DNA from: Microstegium vimineum | Lineage: Eukaryota; Streptophyta; Magnoliopsida; Poales; Poaceae | Direction: 5' to 3' | Assembly (NCBI GenBank): GCA_022036555.1 | Contig: CM039119.1 | Span: 434,001-498,000, forward strand | DNA length: 64,000 nt | Shown: piece after piece, positions 53,960-64,000 of the stretch | How positions within the stretch are numbered: the first letter of the stretch is position 1 | Layout of the letters: each line of letters starts with the position of its first letter | Notes under the pieces: generated by a model | What the model saw: only the letters and a program-made list of their open reading frames with translations | The model's database searches: none | Told to the model about the DNA's origin: nothing | Made by a program: the position numbers and the translations under genes

Positions 53960-56900
53960 TCAGGAAGAAGCCTCCATATCTGGGGTTCTTGTTCTTTCAA
54001 TGGTGAAATGGTCAACAACCCATAGAGATCTCACAGGGTCCGGTGATGAGGCTGACCTCCACTTGCTTGGATGCTTCCGGTCATGGCTGAGCTGATGAGG
54101 CCCTCTTCCCTCAGATTCCCACCTCGGATCCAACTTCCAGCCCTTTGGGACCTGTTTATTCACAGCAGAGCAAAGAAACATTTTGTTACCAGTGTGCAGT
54201 TACATAAGGCGACAGAGTTATGAGCAAAGAAACGCAAGCTGATCTGTTACCTTGTCAACTGCAAGAGTAAATATTTCCAGATCACCATCCTTCTTAATAT
54301 GGAACCTTGTGAAAGATTTGTAGTTTGCGATGCGCAGTGATGAGAAGGCTTCATCAAAGTGTATGTGGAACCAGTTGATGCAAATGTACAGGTAGCTACC
54401 AAATATAAGGGAAACAACTGGAGTTGAAAAAATCCAGAAATAGATAAACACAGAAGTGTAGTACATAAACAGAACACTCCGTGAAAGAGACATCATTCCG
54501 TTCTTGCATATATTTATTCTTGTCACCGCCATGACCTGAGCAAAGGTATAAGCTGTTAGATACTTGCTAAAATCTACAAAACATGGATTAGAAACAAGAC
54601 AGTAACATGCACCAAAACTTCACAAATTAATCTTCTATGGTGTAATGCATCACATTTTCAAATCAAAATAATTAAATTCTGATTTTTTGAAGTTAGATGA
54701 CTAGTTCTTGCCCATACAACATATAAAAATTCTTTACAGTAATCATAGTTAATTCTACAACTGCACAGACAAGCACACTGTAACATTTCTAGAAAATCTT
54801 ATTACCTCAGGGACGTCAAAGGCTGACATAAGGTATTTTATACATGCTGGGTACAGTCCCAGAGTCCATTGCTCCAAACGAGCACGAAGACCAGTAGGAT
54901 CTGGAAAATGCTCACTTTCCATGGATCGATACCATTCATACAGAGGGTGATAACCTACAAACAAATTATATGTAATAAAGCTTTCACTTGGATTTTGACC
55001 CATCACTTATGATAAGAATTCAGGAAGCACACTATGGCATGGCATACCTGAAGTTGCCAATAAATGATTACGAATACAAATTTCAATGCCCAACTCCAGC
55101 AGCAACATTAAAAGTAGCGCTGCAGTTAAATGGGCCAAAACATGGAGGCCGCCTATAATAGCTCTTCTCTTCCTTGATAGTTTGGATGGTACGAATGAAT
55201 ATGATGCCATCAGTAAAGTAAGACTTCCTACTGAAGAGACATAAGAGTGCTCAAAAATATAAAGCAAAGCACTCCATATTGTGCCTGAGAAGCTTTTCAG
55301 GCGCCCAGACCAAGTTTCTTCATTTAAGATATGAACAAGATTACACTGGAACAAATAGAAATAAAATCAATAATATGAAAACAAATCGACATGTTGATCA
55401 ATTTGACCTTCCAAGTGATAGCAGCAATATGAATACAAATCGGTAGACCATAAAGGGTAACATGTGATTTATGTGATGCAAAGTATTCATCTGAGGCTGG
55501 TACAGAGAATATGACATGTCCAGTACCAAGCAGTTAACTTTTGGTCAACGAATATACTTCAAGATTTACAGTAATTAGTAACATTCTTCGCAAAGAAAAG
55601 GCAGAAATAAGAAAATAAAAATAAATCCATAACAGAAGCCAGCCCACATAAGCAAGAAAGGTGCAAGTACTACTTAGTTTACAAATCTGGGAATAAATTT
55701 GCTAGTGGTGACCGACTGGTACAGTCCAGCTGATGATGACTAATTGCTCTATTCTCAGTTATTTAGCCCTTCTTGGAGGAGTTGAAACCCTTTGATGTTG
55801 TCGGTTGTTCATCTTGTTATATGAATATTTTACAGATGTGTTAGCAAAGTTTTAAATTCTTCAAGAGATGATTAGATAATTAATTAGAGAGACATTTAAT
55901 GTAGTGGAGCTCAGATTTTTTTAAGATGGAAGTGAGAACAATTTTATTATGAAAAGTGGATATGTGCAGATGCTTCTGGGTTTTGATTTCAGAAAATCAG
56001 AGGAGGAAAACTGAGGCTCAAGATTACTATTAGCAACTAACCTCCACAGTTACTACTAATTCAAATGTGTGGCAAAGGATAATCTTTATCTTTAAATAAA
56101 ATGACCATTTTGAGAATCTGTAACTAACCTGCGGGAACATTGAAAACACCAATATGAAGTATATAAAACCACCAATGATGTCAAACTGCCAATTCTTTTT
56201 GCGGAACTTCAATATGTTACCCAATGCAATCTGTGAATTTCGTAAATTAGATCGTGCTCATATCACAATTGATGGTATAGTACACAAAAGCTTCTTAAGC
56301 TGATCACTGAACTAAATAAGCAAGAATTACTTCATGAACATAGGAAAAAAAATCATACCCCACTAGACTCATCATAAGATGGATAAGCTGCCTTGCATTC
56401 ATAGGTGGTTCCAGAGAACCTCTCAAAGTTTCTGAAAACATGTGTTGGGTGCAAAAAGGCGCCACCACATCCATTGACAAGCAAGTGTTGCACAAAATTA
56501 GTTTTTTCTGATCGAGTGGCAGTGTGCCTCATAAAATTGTGTAAATCCCCTGCCATGCGAAGTTTACATCTTCCTTTCAGGTATTCCTGAATTAAATGTG
56601 ATACATTCTTGCCTGTAGTCTCGTTCCAATACCAATCAAGAAGCCAGTTTGGCTCATGTGTTACTACAATCACAGAATCATTCTCTCCAACCTGCACAGC
56701 TTTAGTATTGAAGTCGATCAATTAAATCTGGAAATATTACCTGCAACTTCCAAGATCCAAGAGATATTCTGGAAAGGTAAGAGGAATCCTTCCAACTAGA
56801 AAGCAAAAGGGGCTAAGAGTCTATCAGCCTAAAACTACAAAGAATTTGCAACAACTCTTTTTGTGTTTACTGTATATGCAATACTAGCCGGCATACATGG

Positions 56901-59900
56901 TTGAAGGCTTGAAGCAATTACTAGCGCATGTCTTTCCCACGTGAAACAAAAAATAAGGAAATGAAACTCATTTAAAAGAAAAAAGATGAGCAAGCAAACA
57001 AAAATTCACCTTATTCCGACAAACATCTGCAAAGAACTTGAATTGGTACACATCAACATCGCCATGGAGAGATAAATCAAGACCAAATATCCACCAACCC
57101 TTGGGAAGATGCAATGCAAAATAACTCTTCTTCTGAGGAAGAAACCATCCACCTAACCAGCTTTTATGACATATATATCTCATAAAAGTATGAAGCCCAT
57201 CAAACCAGTCTGTTATAAAAAAATGTCAGAAATTGGGAAGGAACAAAACACAAACATGCATTGTATTCCTTACATTATTGACCGAGTACACAAGAAAGAA
57301 AGTAATATGAGATATTATTAGGTTAATGAAGAATGTTTACAAACCATGGTTTCCAGGAATTATAAAACACTGTGGTCCATCATATTCAGTCATCTTTGAT
57401 ACACCAGGGGAAGCTCAGGTTTATCCAAAGCTATATGTTCATCCATGTACCAAGGTGGAGGCTGTAGAGCATACTCAAAAGGCCTAAAGAAGCGTCTCTT
57501 GTATGTAAATGATGAAGGGTTTGGGTACCTGCAAATTTGAAAACGACATATCTATGACTATGATATACTAAGTCATGTCTAATTTTTATATGGGCAATGT
57601 TCGATGGCTCTGGTCGGTAGTGATTCTACAGTGCTTAATCACTGTGCAAATCAAGCCGCCCCAGCTGCAGCAGCAGCTGCAGAAGTGCAGCCGAGCACCC
57701 TGAATAAAGTTACAGATCTCAGCATGCAAGTGATATGAGCTGATATCTAGTGACTACAGGCCATACAAGTATTAGAAACTATAAAGTAGAAAAGGTTAAG
57801 TTGTATGGAGCCAATGGAATGCCGAAGGCAAAAAGAATCATATATCTAAAATAATATCAGATTTTCCTCCTGAAAAAGAAGAATGCCATCTAATCCACAA
57901 GAATTATACAGAGGCAACCAGAATAACCTTTTTCAGTCAGAGAACAATATGCAAAATATTATAGTGCACAGAGATCGATAAAGCATTTCCAAAAATAGGA
58001 CAAAAATCAAGCCAAACTAACTAGAAATTCCAACACTTAGTTAGAACTCAATTACATATAATTCCCAAGGTATTAGGAAGAAGTGAATCATGTGTTCCTC
58101 CTAGCCAAGCAAAAGCAGACAAGAAATGCCAAGTAGATTGACTGTGGAGAAGAAACAGGTTTGGTTAAATATGGTACAATATTAGTATCTTACGCAAGAT
58201 CTCCGCCGATAATAAGTAAGTTCCCACGTGGAAGAGTATGCATAGAGCCACCAATAACAGTCCTAATAGATGGTTGGGCTAACAGTCGGGTAACTGTATA
58301 TGATGAATTCCCTCCATCACCAGTGTCTGCAACAAAGTCAAACCAAAGGTCTTCCCTTTCATTGAAGTGGTCATACAATAGGTCATCATTTGGAGTGTTG
58401 TCTGTTGGTCCTTTCATTGCAGCCTACAGAAGGATGTAAAAAGTAGCTTGAGAAAAGAAATATTTGGACACAAAAATGTGCAAAGACGCAGATAATAAAG
58501 CTGGAAACTGGAAATTTACCTGCATCATGCGCATGTCAAATCGCCCAACAAAAAGAGTCACAGAGACCATAAGATCAAATGCTGTCTTGAATAAATCAGC
58601 TGACGTCCTATGTAAATATAAATTCAACCGTCAGATCTTTTTTGTTGGTTTCATCTAACTTGATGTAGCTAAAGTTGTAGAAGGGCCTACCCTGAATACC
58701 AAGGTACCATGTCCAGGAAATCTGGTTTCATATGCCTCTTCAGCTTCTCATCCTCCAAATCTGTTGACGGGTGGGTAAGAGCCCATCTGAAGTATTTACG
58801 GAACATAACCAAGAATTAGAATTACAGTCACTCACCATTCAGAGAGAGAACTTAAGGTATCAGAAAGAAACATTAGTAGCCTCCACGTGGCAACAACTAT
58901 TTCAGCAATATTAGTACGCACTGTGTGAAAAACTAAAGGCATACCCAGTTGATCTCTCCACAACAAAGTTAGCGATATAGAGGCCAACAAATGTAGCCCA
59001 CAATGAGTACAAAGGAGATATTTCATCTGATGGGCCAGCACAGGATCCACTGCAAACTAACTGGAGAAAAATATGATCAAAGAAGTGCAGCATGGATGGC
59101 ACCATAAGAAAGTGTGACTAGAAGTAATATATGAATAAAGGAGAAGCAAGCAGTACCTCCCCGTAGATAACCCATTTTGCCAGAATAGGATAGTCACTTG
59201 CAGATCCAACAGGAGCAAACCAAGATGAACATATCTCATCTTTCAACTGATTCATAAGGAGAAAATTTGATATCCAGGTACTTCCGTTTTCATTTTTAAG
59301 GAACGCAAGCAAATTGGGATCAGAACTACTACCAAAAGATTTGCTCTTGTGCACAGCACGATTCCCACAATGACTGTAGAATACACAGCATGCAATACTG
59401 ATTACCTGAAAGAAGAAGAAAAAAAGATGAATCTTGCTAGGATCAATAAGGAGGAAAATAATATGATGGGCATTCAGAACTTACTGTACAGTTCTGGAGA
59501 ATTGTCCATATTCCTGGCCTCGTTCCTGCCAAGCGTGCAACCAACCCAATGTACCAGAGACCAATAAATATGATATGAAAGGCAATGATGAAAAGGACCG
59601 AGGAGAAATATATTGTCAAGAAAAGCGAAAGGTTCATGCGCATATCAACCCCCATTGACTGGAAGCTAGGAAGATGGTACAGTGATGCAAAGCAAATCCA
59701 AGCGACATACCTGCCATTGTAGAATATTACTATATGAGTGGTCAACATAATAACAATTAACATAGAGCTTCTCTGGCCAATGAAGAAAAGCCAAAGGTTC
59801 GGATACATACCAGCGGTTAAAATTTGAGTAGCTTGGTTGAATGGTTCTTCCAAGAAAAGGAGATGAGAAGAAATAGAAGAAGCCAATGAGGCAAACATAC

Positions 59901-60118
59901 ATGGACCACCACTTGATATTTTTGTCCAGTTTATGTATGAGTGTATGCATGTTGTCAGACGATATAAAAAAGAGACAGGCAATAATCACTGCAGTCATAA
60001 TATGCCTGGAGTGCTCATGAGGGTACGGGTATGTATGTGTCAGGATAGTCCTAACTCTGCCCATCTTGAGGGTTCCCAAGAGCTGGCGTGGGCTACCAAT
60101 CTGCTTGTCGGAACCCAT
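53960..60118 (-). CDS. Multi-pass membrane calcineurin-like metallophosphoesterase, 15 coding exons, one frameshift
   Basis: Exons: 60118-59811, 59710-59485, 59405-59157, 59060-58945, 58786-58691, 58607-58520, 58423-58194, 57528-57345, 57209-57010, 56691-56359, 56230-56129, 55345-55048, 54954-54806, 54535-54251, 54151-53960. All junctions are GT-AG and phases agree except in exon 8, where one C appears missing from a C-run near 57411 (the observed frame stops a few codons later). With that base the product is 1018 residues. The N-terminal ~300 residues hold several membrane segments. The phosphoesterase domain shows DTGDGG, GGDLAYP, GNHDWFDG, THEPNW and GDLHNF, the ordered metal-binding motifs. 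More membrane segments follow (about 680-850), then a hydrophilic tail. Plant homologues of this size are single-copy-like membrane proteins of unknown substrate. A 5'UTR intron probably ends at 60125, just before the ATG. Confidence 0.85.
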
Positions 60119-61560
60119 CTGGACCTGGAAATTTTTTGCACAAGCAGACCAGCTGTTTTGGGGGTAATGGTGTGCTACTGAACTTCTCCTTCTGGCATAA
60201 AGCAGAACTGATGTGATGCTTTCCTGAATGAATGATTACATGTTATAATGTCAGATCTGTGCTAAAGTACAATATGGTTATACGAAATTGGAAGAATCAG
60301 AAGAAATGATTGATGGTTAATGCCTATGCTTATTCCATACGTATTTCTGAACTCATTAAAACCTATGCTTATTCTATTTCTGAACTCATCAATACCTATG
60401 CTTATTGCACATTTCTGAAGCGCACAAGGTACGGTATCAGGATGGGGGATAGTTATTTCAGAGTTTGACCGCAAAGAAAGCCCAATCCTTAAAACCTAGA
60501 GAAGAAGAAGAAGACAAGAAGGAGAATTGGCATCATAGTACCACTGGTAAGCAAGGATCCAGAAGCGTAGAGTGAGCCTTTGGTAGCACGTGCCGAAGCA
60601 AGGTATCTCGTACCAAAAGTCAGATGTGCCAAAGCAAGGTATCATGTGTTTACTCAACAACTAATAATTATTAGTGCAAGGTGGGAGGATATTATAGTAC
60701 CATTGTTTTGTTTTACTTAACAATAATAATAATAATAATAATACAAGTCAAATTTTCTGATGCATTGTTACAACCACCAGCACCAGGGCAGGGGGGAAAG
60801 TAGAAAAAAAAACTTCTTTTTTACGGAAGGGAAAAAAATAAAGAGAGAGAACAGGCGCTGCACATTGGACGGTTCCAAAGTCCTACTCCGTGAATCGATG
60901 AATGGAGTGAGACGGATGGGTTAACGATTGGAGGCCTGCTCTCTTCTCTAGAGAAGGGGGGAGCCTAGCCTGCCCAATCACCCACCCCCCATGTCCATGT
61001 GTGGGCGGGTGGATGAAAAAGGAGTGAATTTTAGTGCCGCAATGCAGCAAGAAAGAAAATCCTGAGCAGTCGTGTCTCGGCTGCTATTGAGCAATAATAA
61101 AGTCTAAAGAGTGGGGGTAAGGGGGTTTCGGATTCGATTGCTCATCACTGTATGTATGTATGTTATGTTTGCACTAGTGGAAAAAGGAAGGAAACAAGAA
61201 TGGAGGAGAGCGGCAACGGGAATGGAATGGCGGTTAGGGGTGCGTTACCAGGAACGCGCGGCAGCAACGAACCGGAGTCCTGATGGATCTCCACCACCAC
61301 TCGACGGCCGGCAAGGCAATCCAAATGCTGGCGTGGCGGGGCAGGTGCAGGGCGGGCCGGGGAGGGGAGGAAGAAGAGGAAGGGGATGAAGGAGAAAAAG
61401 GGACAGACAGAGAGAGAGAGAGGAGCGCATCCGCATCGATTGGCAACAACACAAGAGAATATCCCCTCCCTCCCTCACTCCCTCCTGCGGGTTGGAGACT
61501 GCAGCCCAGGGCGGGCCCAAAGAATGACCCATAGGAAAACCCCACCTCTCACCCGGGCCT
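60119..61560 (-). promoter_or_regulatory. 5' leader, leader intron and promoter region of the metallophosphoesterase gene
   Basis: TTTCCAG just upstream of the ATG looks like an intron acceptor, and a GTAACG donor lies near 61235 on the minus strand, bounding a likely leader intron of about 1.1 kb. The CT-rich, GC-rich stretch 61240-61550 would be the first leader exon and core promoter. An (AAT)n microsatellite lies at about 60720-60745. No other gene is seen. Confidence 0.4.
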
Positions 61561-63045
61561 GCTTGAATTATCCGTGAACTTTTTCACATAATACAAATAG
61601 TATTAATAAATATTTATTATATATACCTCCATTCAAAATCTCCCCTATAATTGAAAACTTCTCCAAATCATTTCTCACCTTCAGAATCAACGACACGCAG
61701 CACACCTCCCACGCATCCAACGGCTGGATTTAAAAGTTAGAAGTCGTCTTACCGCCATGCCCACGGTCACACGGTCTCGGAGGTCGCGGGTTCGAGCCCT
61801 CACCTTCGCACCGAAAAAAAACATTCCAGCTTTTTTTTTATCCGGTGGCGGCGGTGGCTTGCGGAGGCACCAATGGGGCCTGCGCGAGGACAGAGTCACC
61901 ACACGCCTGGCCTTCGCGGGACTGCGGCCGTCCGTTCCCCGCAGCTGCCTCGCACCCCTGCTCCGCTGCTCGCGTCGGCGGTCGACGGTCGACCCCTCCC
62001 CTACGGCTCGGCGCCTCGGAGGGCTCCCTGGCCTCCGGCCTCGCTCCGCCGCCACCCGCTGGTCCGCCCCCGCTCCAGCTGCCAGCCTGTCGCACGTCTG
62101 CTCCGGCTGCCGGCTTGCTGCGCCCGCCCGCTCCACCCTTGGCCGGCAACCGGCGTTCAGCGGCCACAACCAGCACGGGCATAACGCATTCCCGGCGGGG
62201 TGGGGCGGCGCCGCGGCGGCCGGCGTGGCTGGCTCCTCGCCTCCTCTCCCTCGGTCGCTCCTCGGCCAGGGCGGATTTGAATCTTCCCCGAGACAGGGGA
62301 AGTGAAGGGAGGACAGAGAAAGGCGGCACAGGCGCGGAGCTCGGGGAGCGGCCAGCGACGCGAGGCGCGCGGGAGGCCGGCGCGGACCGTCGGCGCACTG
62401 CGCGGGAGGCCGTCGCGGGTCGCGGGGCGTGGGCCCTCGGGGCGCGGCAAGCGGCGCGCGTGCGGCCGGCGCGGGGCGCGGCTCGTGTGAGCCCGGCGTG
62501 GGGCGAGTCGCGCTTGCGGCCAGCGCGAGCGCGGGGCGAGTGTTGTGTACGTGTCTGCTGTGTGTGTGTGCGTGTGCGAGTATTGTGCTCTGTGTGTTCC
62601 AAGGAAAAAATAGTCCGCTATTTTTGCCGCTATAGCCCGAAATAGCTTGGAAAAAATTGTGCCGTTATTTGCGTTCATGCACAATTTTGCCGCTAAAGTC
62701 CACTAATTACGGTTTATAAAACGCTAAACACTTTGGCCTTAGCTCGCTATTTAAAACATGGGTGTGTTATAGTGTTGTGTGTGTGTGTGCGAGTGCTGTT
62801 GTGTGTGCTCTGTCGTGGTGTGTGTGCGCGCGCCTACTGTGTTGTGTGCTCTGTTGTTCTATGTGTGTGCACTCCAGTCAGTTAACTTATAAAACTTCGC
62901 ACTATTTTTTATATGTAATATATGGGACTTGTTATAATATTGTGTGTGCTGTGGTGGATCTTTCATGTCATGTTTGCAAAAATATATTACTTTGATGAAA
63001 TGTCATTTATCTAGATCTTCAGTGTACGGAGAGTTGTCATTTGTT
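61561..63045. other. GC-rich and GT-rich sequence, no gene supported
   Basis: 61820-62560 is extremely GC-rich and open in several frames on both strands without recognisable protein. 62560-62870 is rich in TGTGTG. Between 62610 and 62760 a repeat with words such as ATAGTCCGCTATTTTTGCCGC and GCTCGCTATTTAAAAC in two blocks resembles a common dispersed grass repeat of unknown class. Confidence 0.4.
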
Positions 63046-63046
63046 A

Positions 63047-63150
63047 CCCAAATATGTATGTCATTTGTCCAAAATAAATGGAATATAAGTCAAGTATGTC
63101 AAATATGTATGTCATTTGTACAAAATAAATGGAATATAAGTCTGTACAAA
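63047..63150 (+). repeat. 51-bp tandem duplication
   Basis: AATATGTATGTCATTTGT begins at 63051 and again at 63102. Both copies continue with AAAATAAATGGAATATAAGTC, with one substitution between them. Confidence 0.85.
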
Positions 63151-63769
63151 AAAATCGAATTGATTCTTGGTTCATTCATGTCAAGGGCATTTCTGTCTTT
63201 TTAACATGTACTTAACACCGTTAACTCCCCTAAACGGAATAGGGAAAACTAGAGGCTTCAGGTTGGAAAAACAGGGACAAACCTACAAAGTTAAAAAAAA
63301 TAGGGGTAAACAAGCGGTTAGAGCTGAAAAGGAGGGCAGTTATTCAATTGACCCTTTTTTTTGCGGGCGGCGGCTCTTTTTTTTTGGTTAGCTGTTGGAG
63401 TAGGGATATTTTGGGTCTGTCGGTGCTCCAATTCATAGAATGAGCGTTGTGTTTGTGTGTGGAGTGTCTTTTGGTTGTTTTTTATGTGTATTGCTGAAAT
63501 AGAGCCGTTGCGTTAGCTCGGGCAATTACTCGACTCGGGAGCGGGCTCAAGAGGGAAGCAGGGAAATGTCCAAGGGAGGCCTGGATTACGCCGCGCCCGC
63601 GGTGGATCACGCTGCGACAGTCATCGTCGCAAGCTTCGCAGAAGCGCGCGCCCGCCGCCGTCCGTAAGCCGTCGCGGGCGCTCTGCACGATCCGTGCGCT
63701 GATCCGGTCGCAGCGCATCGACGTGCCCGCGGTGTGCCGCACGACGGCCACGGCGGCAGTGGCGGCGCA

Positions 63770-64000
63770 CGTGTCACTGGCACGTTCTACGGGCACCTAC
63801 ACGCGCGCATCACGCTCGCCGTCTAGGAGCGCCCCGTCGCTCGTGCTGGAGATCGGCGTACCCACGGGGAAGCTCACGTAGGAGCTCTCCGCCGGCGGGC
63901 ACGTCCGCATGGCCCTCGAGTGCGCGAAGAAGTCTAAGAAGTCGACGCAGCTCCATGTGTCTGCCGAAATGCTTCGTCCATTGCATTTTCATGAACTGGT
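63770..64000 (+). pseudogene. MIZU-KUSSEI1-like (DUF617) pseudogene fragment, runs off window
   Basis: RVTGTFYGH at 63770, the invariant opening of the MIZ1 domain, is followed by ARITLAV and then an in-frame TAG at 63824. In a second frame SLVLEIGVPTGKLT, another TAG, and ELSAGGHVRMALECAKK follow, matching the next parts of the domain in order. So it has at least one frameshift and two stops. MIZ1 proteins act in root hydrotropism and related responses at the endoplasmic reticulum. This copy is dead, and GC-rich sequence before it (63550-63770) may be its decayed N-terminal region. Confidence 0.7.

Noticed and set aside
61785..61800. tRNA-like B box (GGGTTCGAGCCC) suggesting a tRNA gene or SINE
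   Set aside because: No matching A box or cloverleaf could be drawn around it and no SINE tail or target duplication was seen.
61845..62645. Long overlapping ORFs on both strands (266 and 254 residues)
   Set aside because: The region is so GC-rich that stops are rare in all frames; products are Arg/Ala/Pro-rich without domains and there is no intron or promoter evidence.

Overview
This is plant nuclear DNA, almost certainly from a grass and probably a panicoid/Andropogoneae type such as sugarcane, sorghum or Miscanthus. The reasons are the GC-rich intronless genes next to intron-rich genes, a DUF4220/DUF594 gene family, the retrotransposon families, and dense small DNA transposons of grass type. 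The species cannot be fixed from sequence alone.

Layout. 1-13310 is a four-layer nest of decayed retroelements: a LINE endonuclease fragment, split by a Ty1/copia element of which the 5' LTR and gag are visible, split in turn by a Ty3/gypsy Tat-lineage element, which carries a solo Angela-like copia LTR. 13311-22531 holds an intact uclacyanin-type blue copper protein gene (+), a degraded tandem copy of it, a frameshifted membrane-anchored proline-rich protein gene (-) and a two-exon gene for a PsbQ-like thylakoid lumen protein (+). 23073-27940 (-) is a complete 16-exon kinesin-14 gene with a C-terminal motor. 28000-51000 is a MITE-rich region containing an intact single-exon DUF4220/DUF594 gene (32978-35374, +), a paralogous pseudogene (44345-47741, +) and a third, mostly deleted copy (about 49966-50900, +). 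51225-53104 (-) is an NB-ARC ATPase gene with no LRR and an unusual charged insertion. 53960-60118 (-) is a 15-coding-exon gene for a multi-pass membrane calcineurin-like metallophosphoesterase. The window ends in GC-rich unassigned sequence and a MIZ1-like (DUF617) pseudogene fragment running off the right edge.

The host genes are ordinary independent plant genes (cell wall or apoplast copper protein, thylakoid NDH/PsbQ-like protein, spindle motor, membrane phosphoesterase, NB-ARC protein). Nothing suggests an operon-like or clustered pathway. The only real cluster is the DUF4220/DUF594 family, one intact and two dead copies on the same strand within 18 kb.

Three otherwise well-preserved genes (proline-rich protein, NB-ARC, metallophosphoesterase) each carry one indel of one or two bases in a GC-rich or homopolymer tract. 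This may be assembly error rather than biology and should be settled before any of them is called a pseudogene. I found no convincing undescribed system. The best leads are the NB-ARC protein with its charged insertion, and the local repeats and element structures around the DUF4220 cluster.
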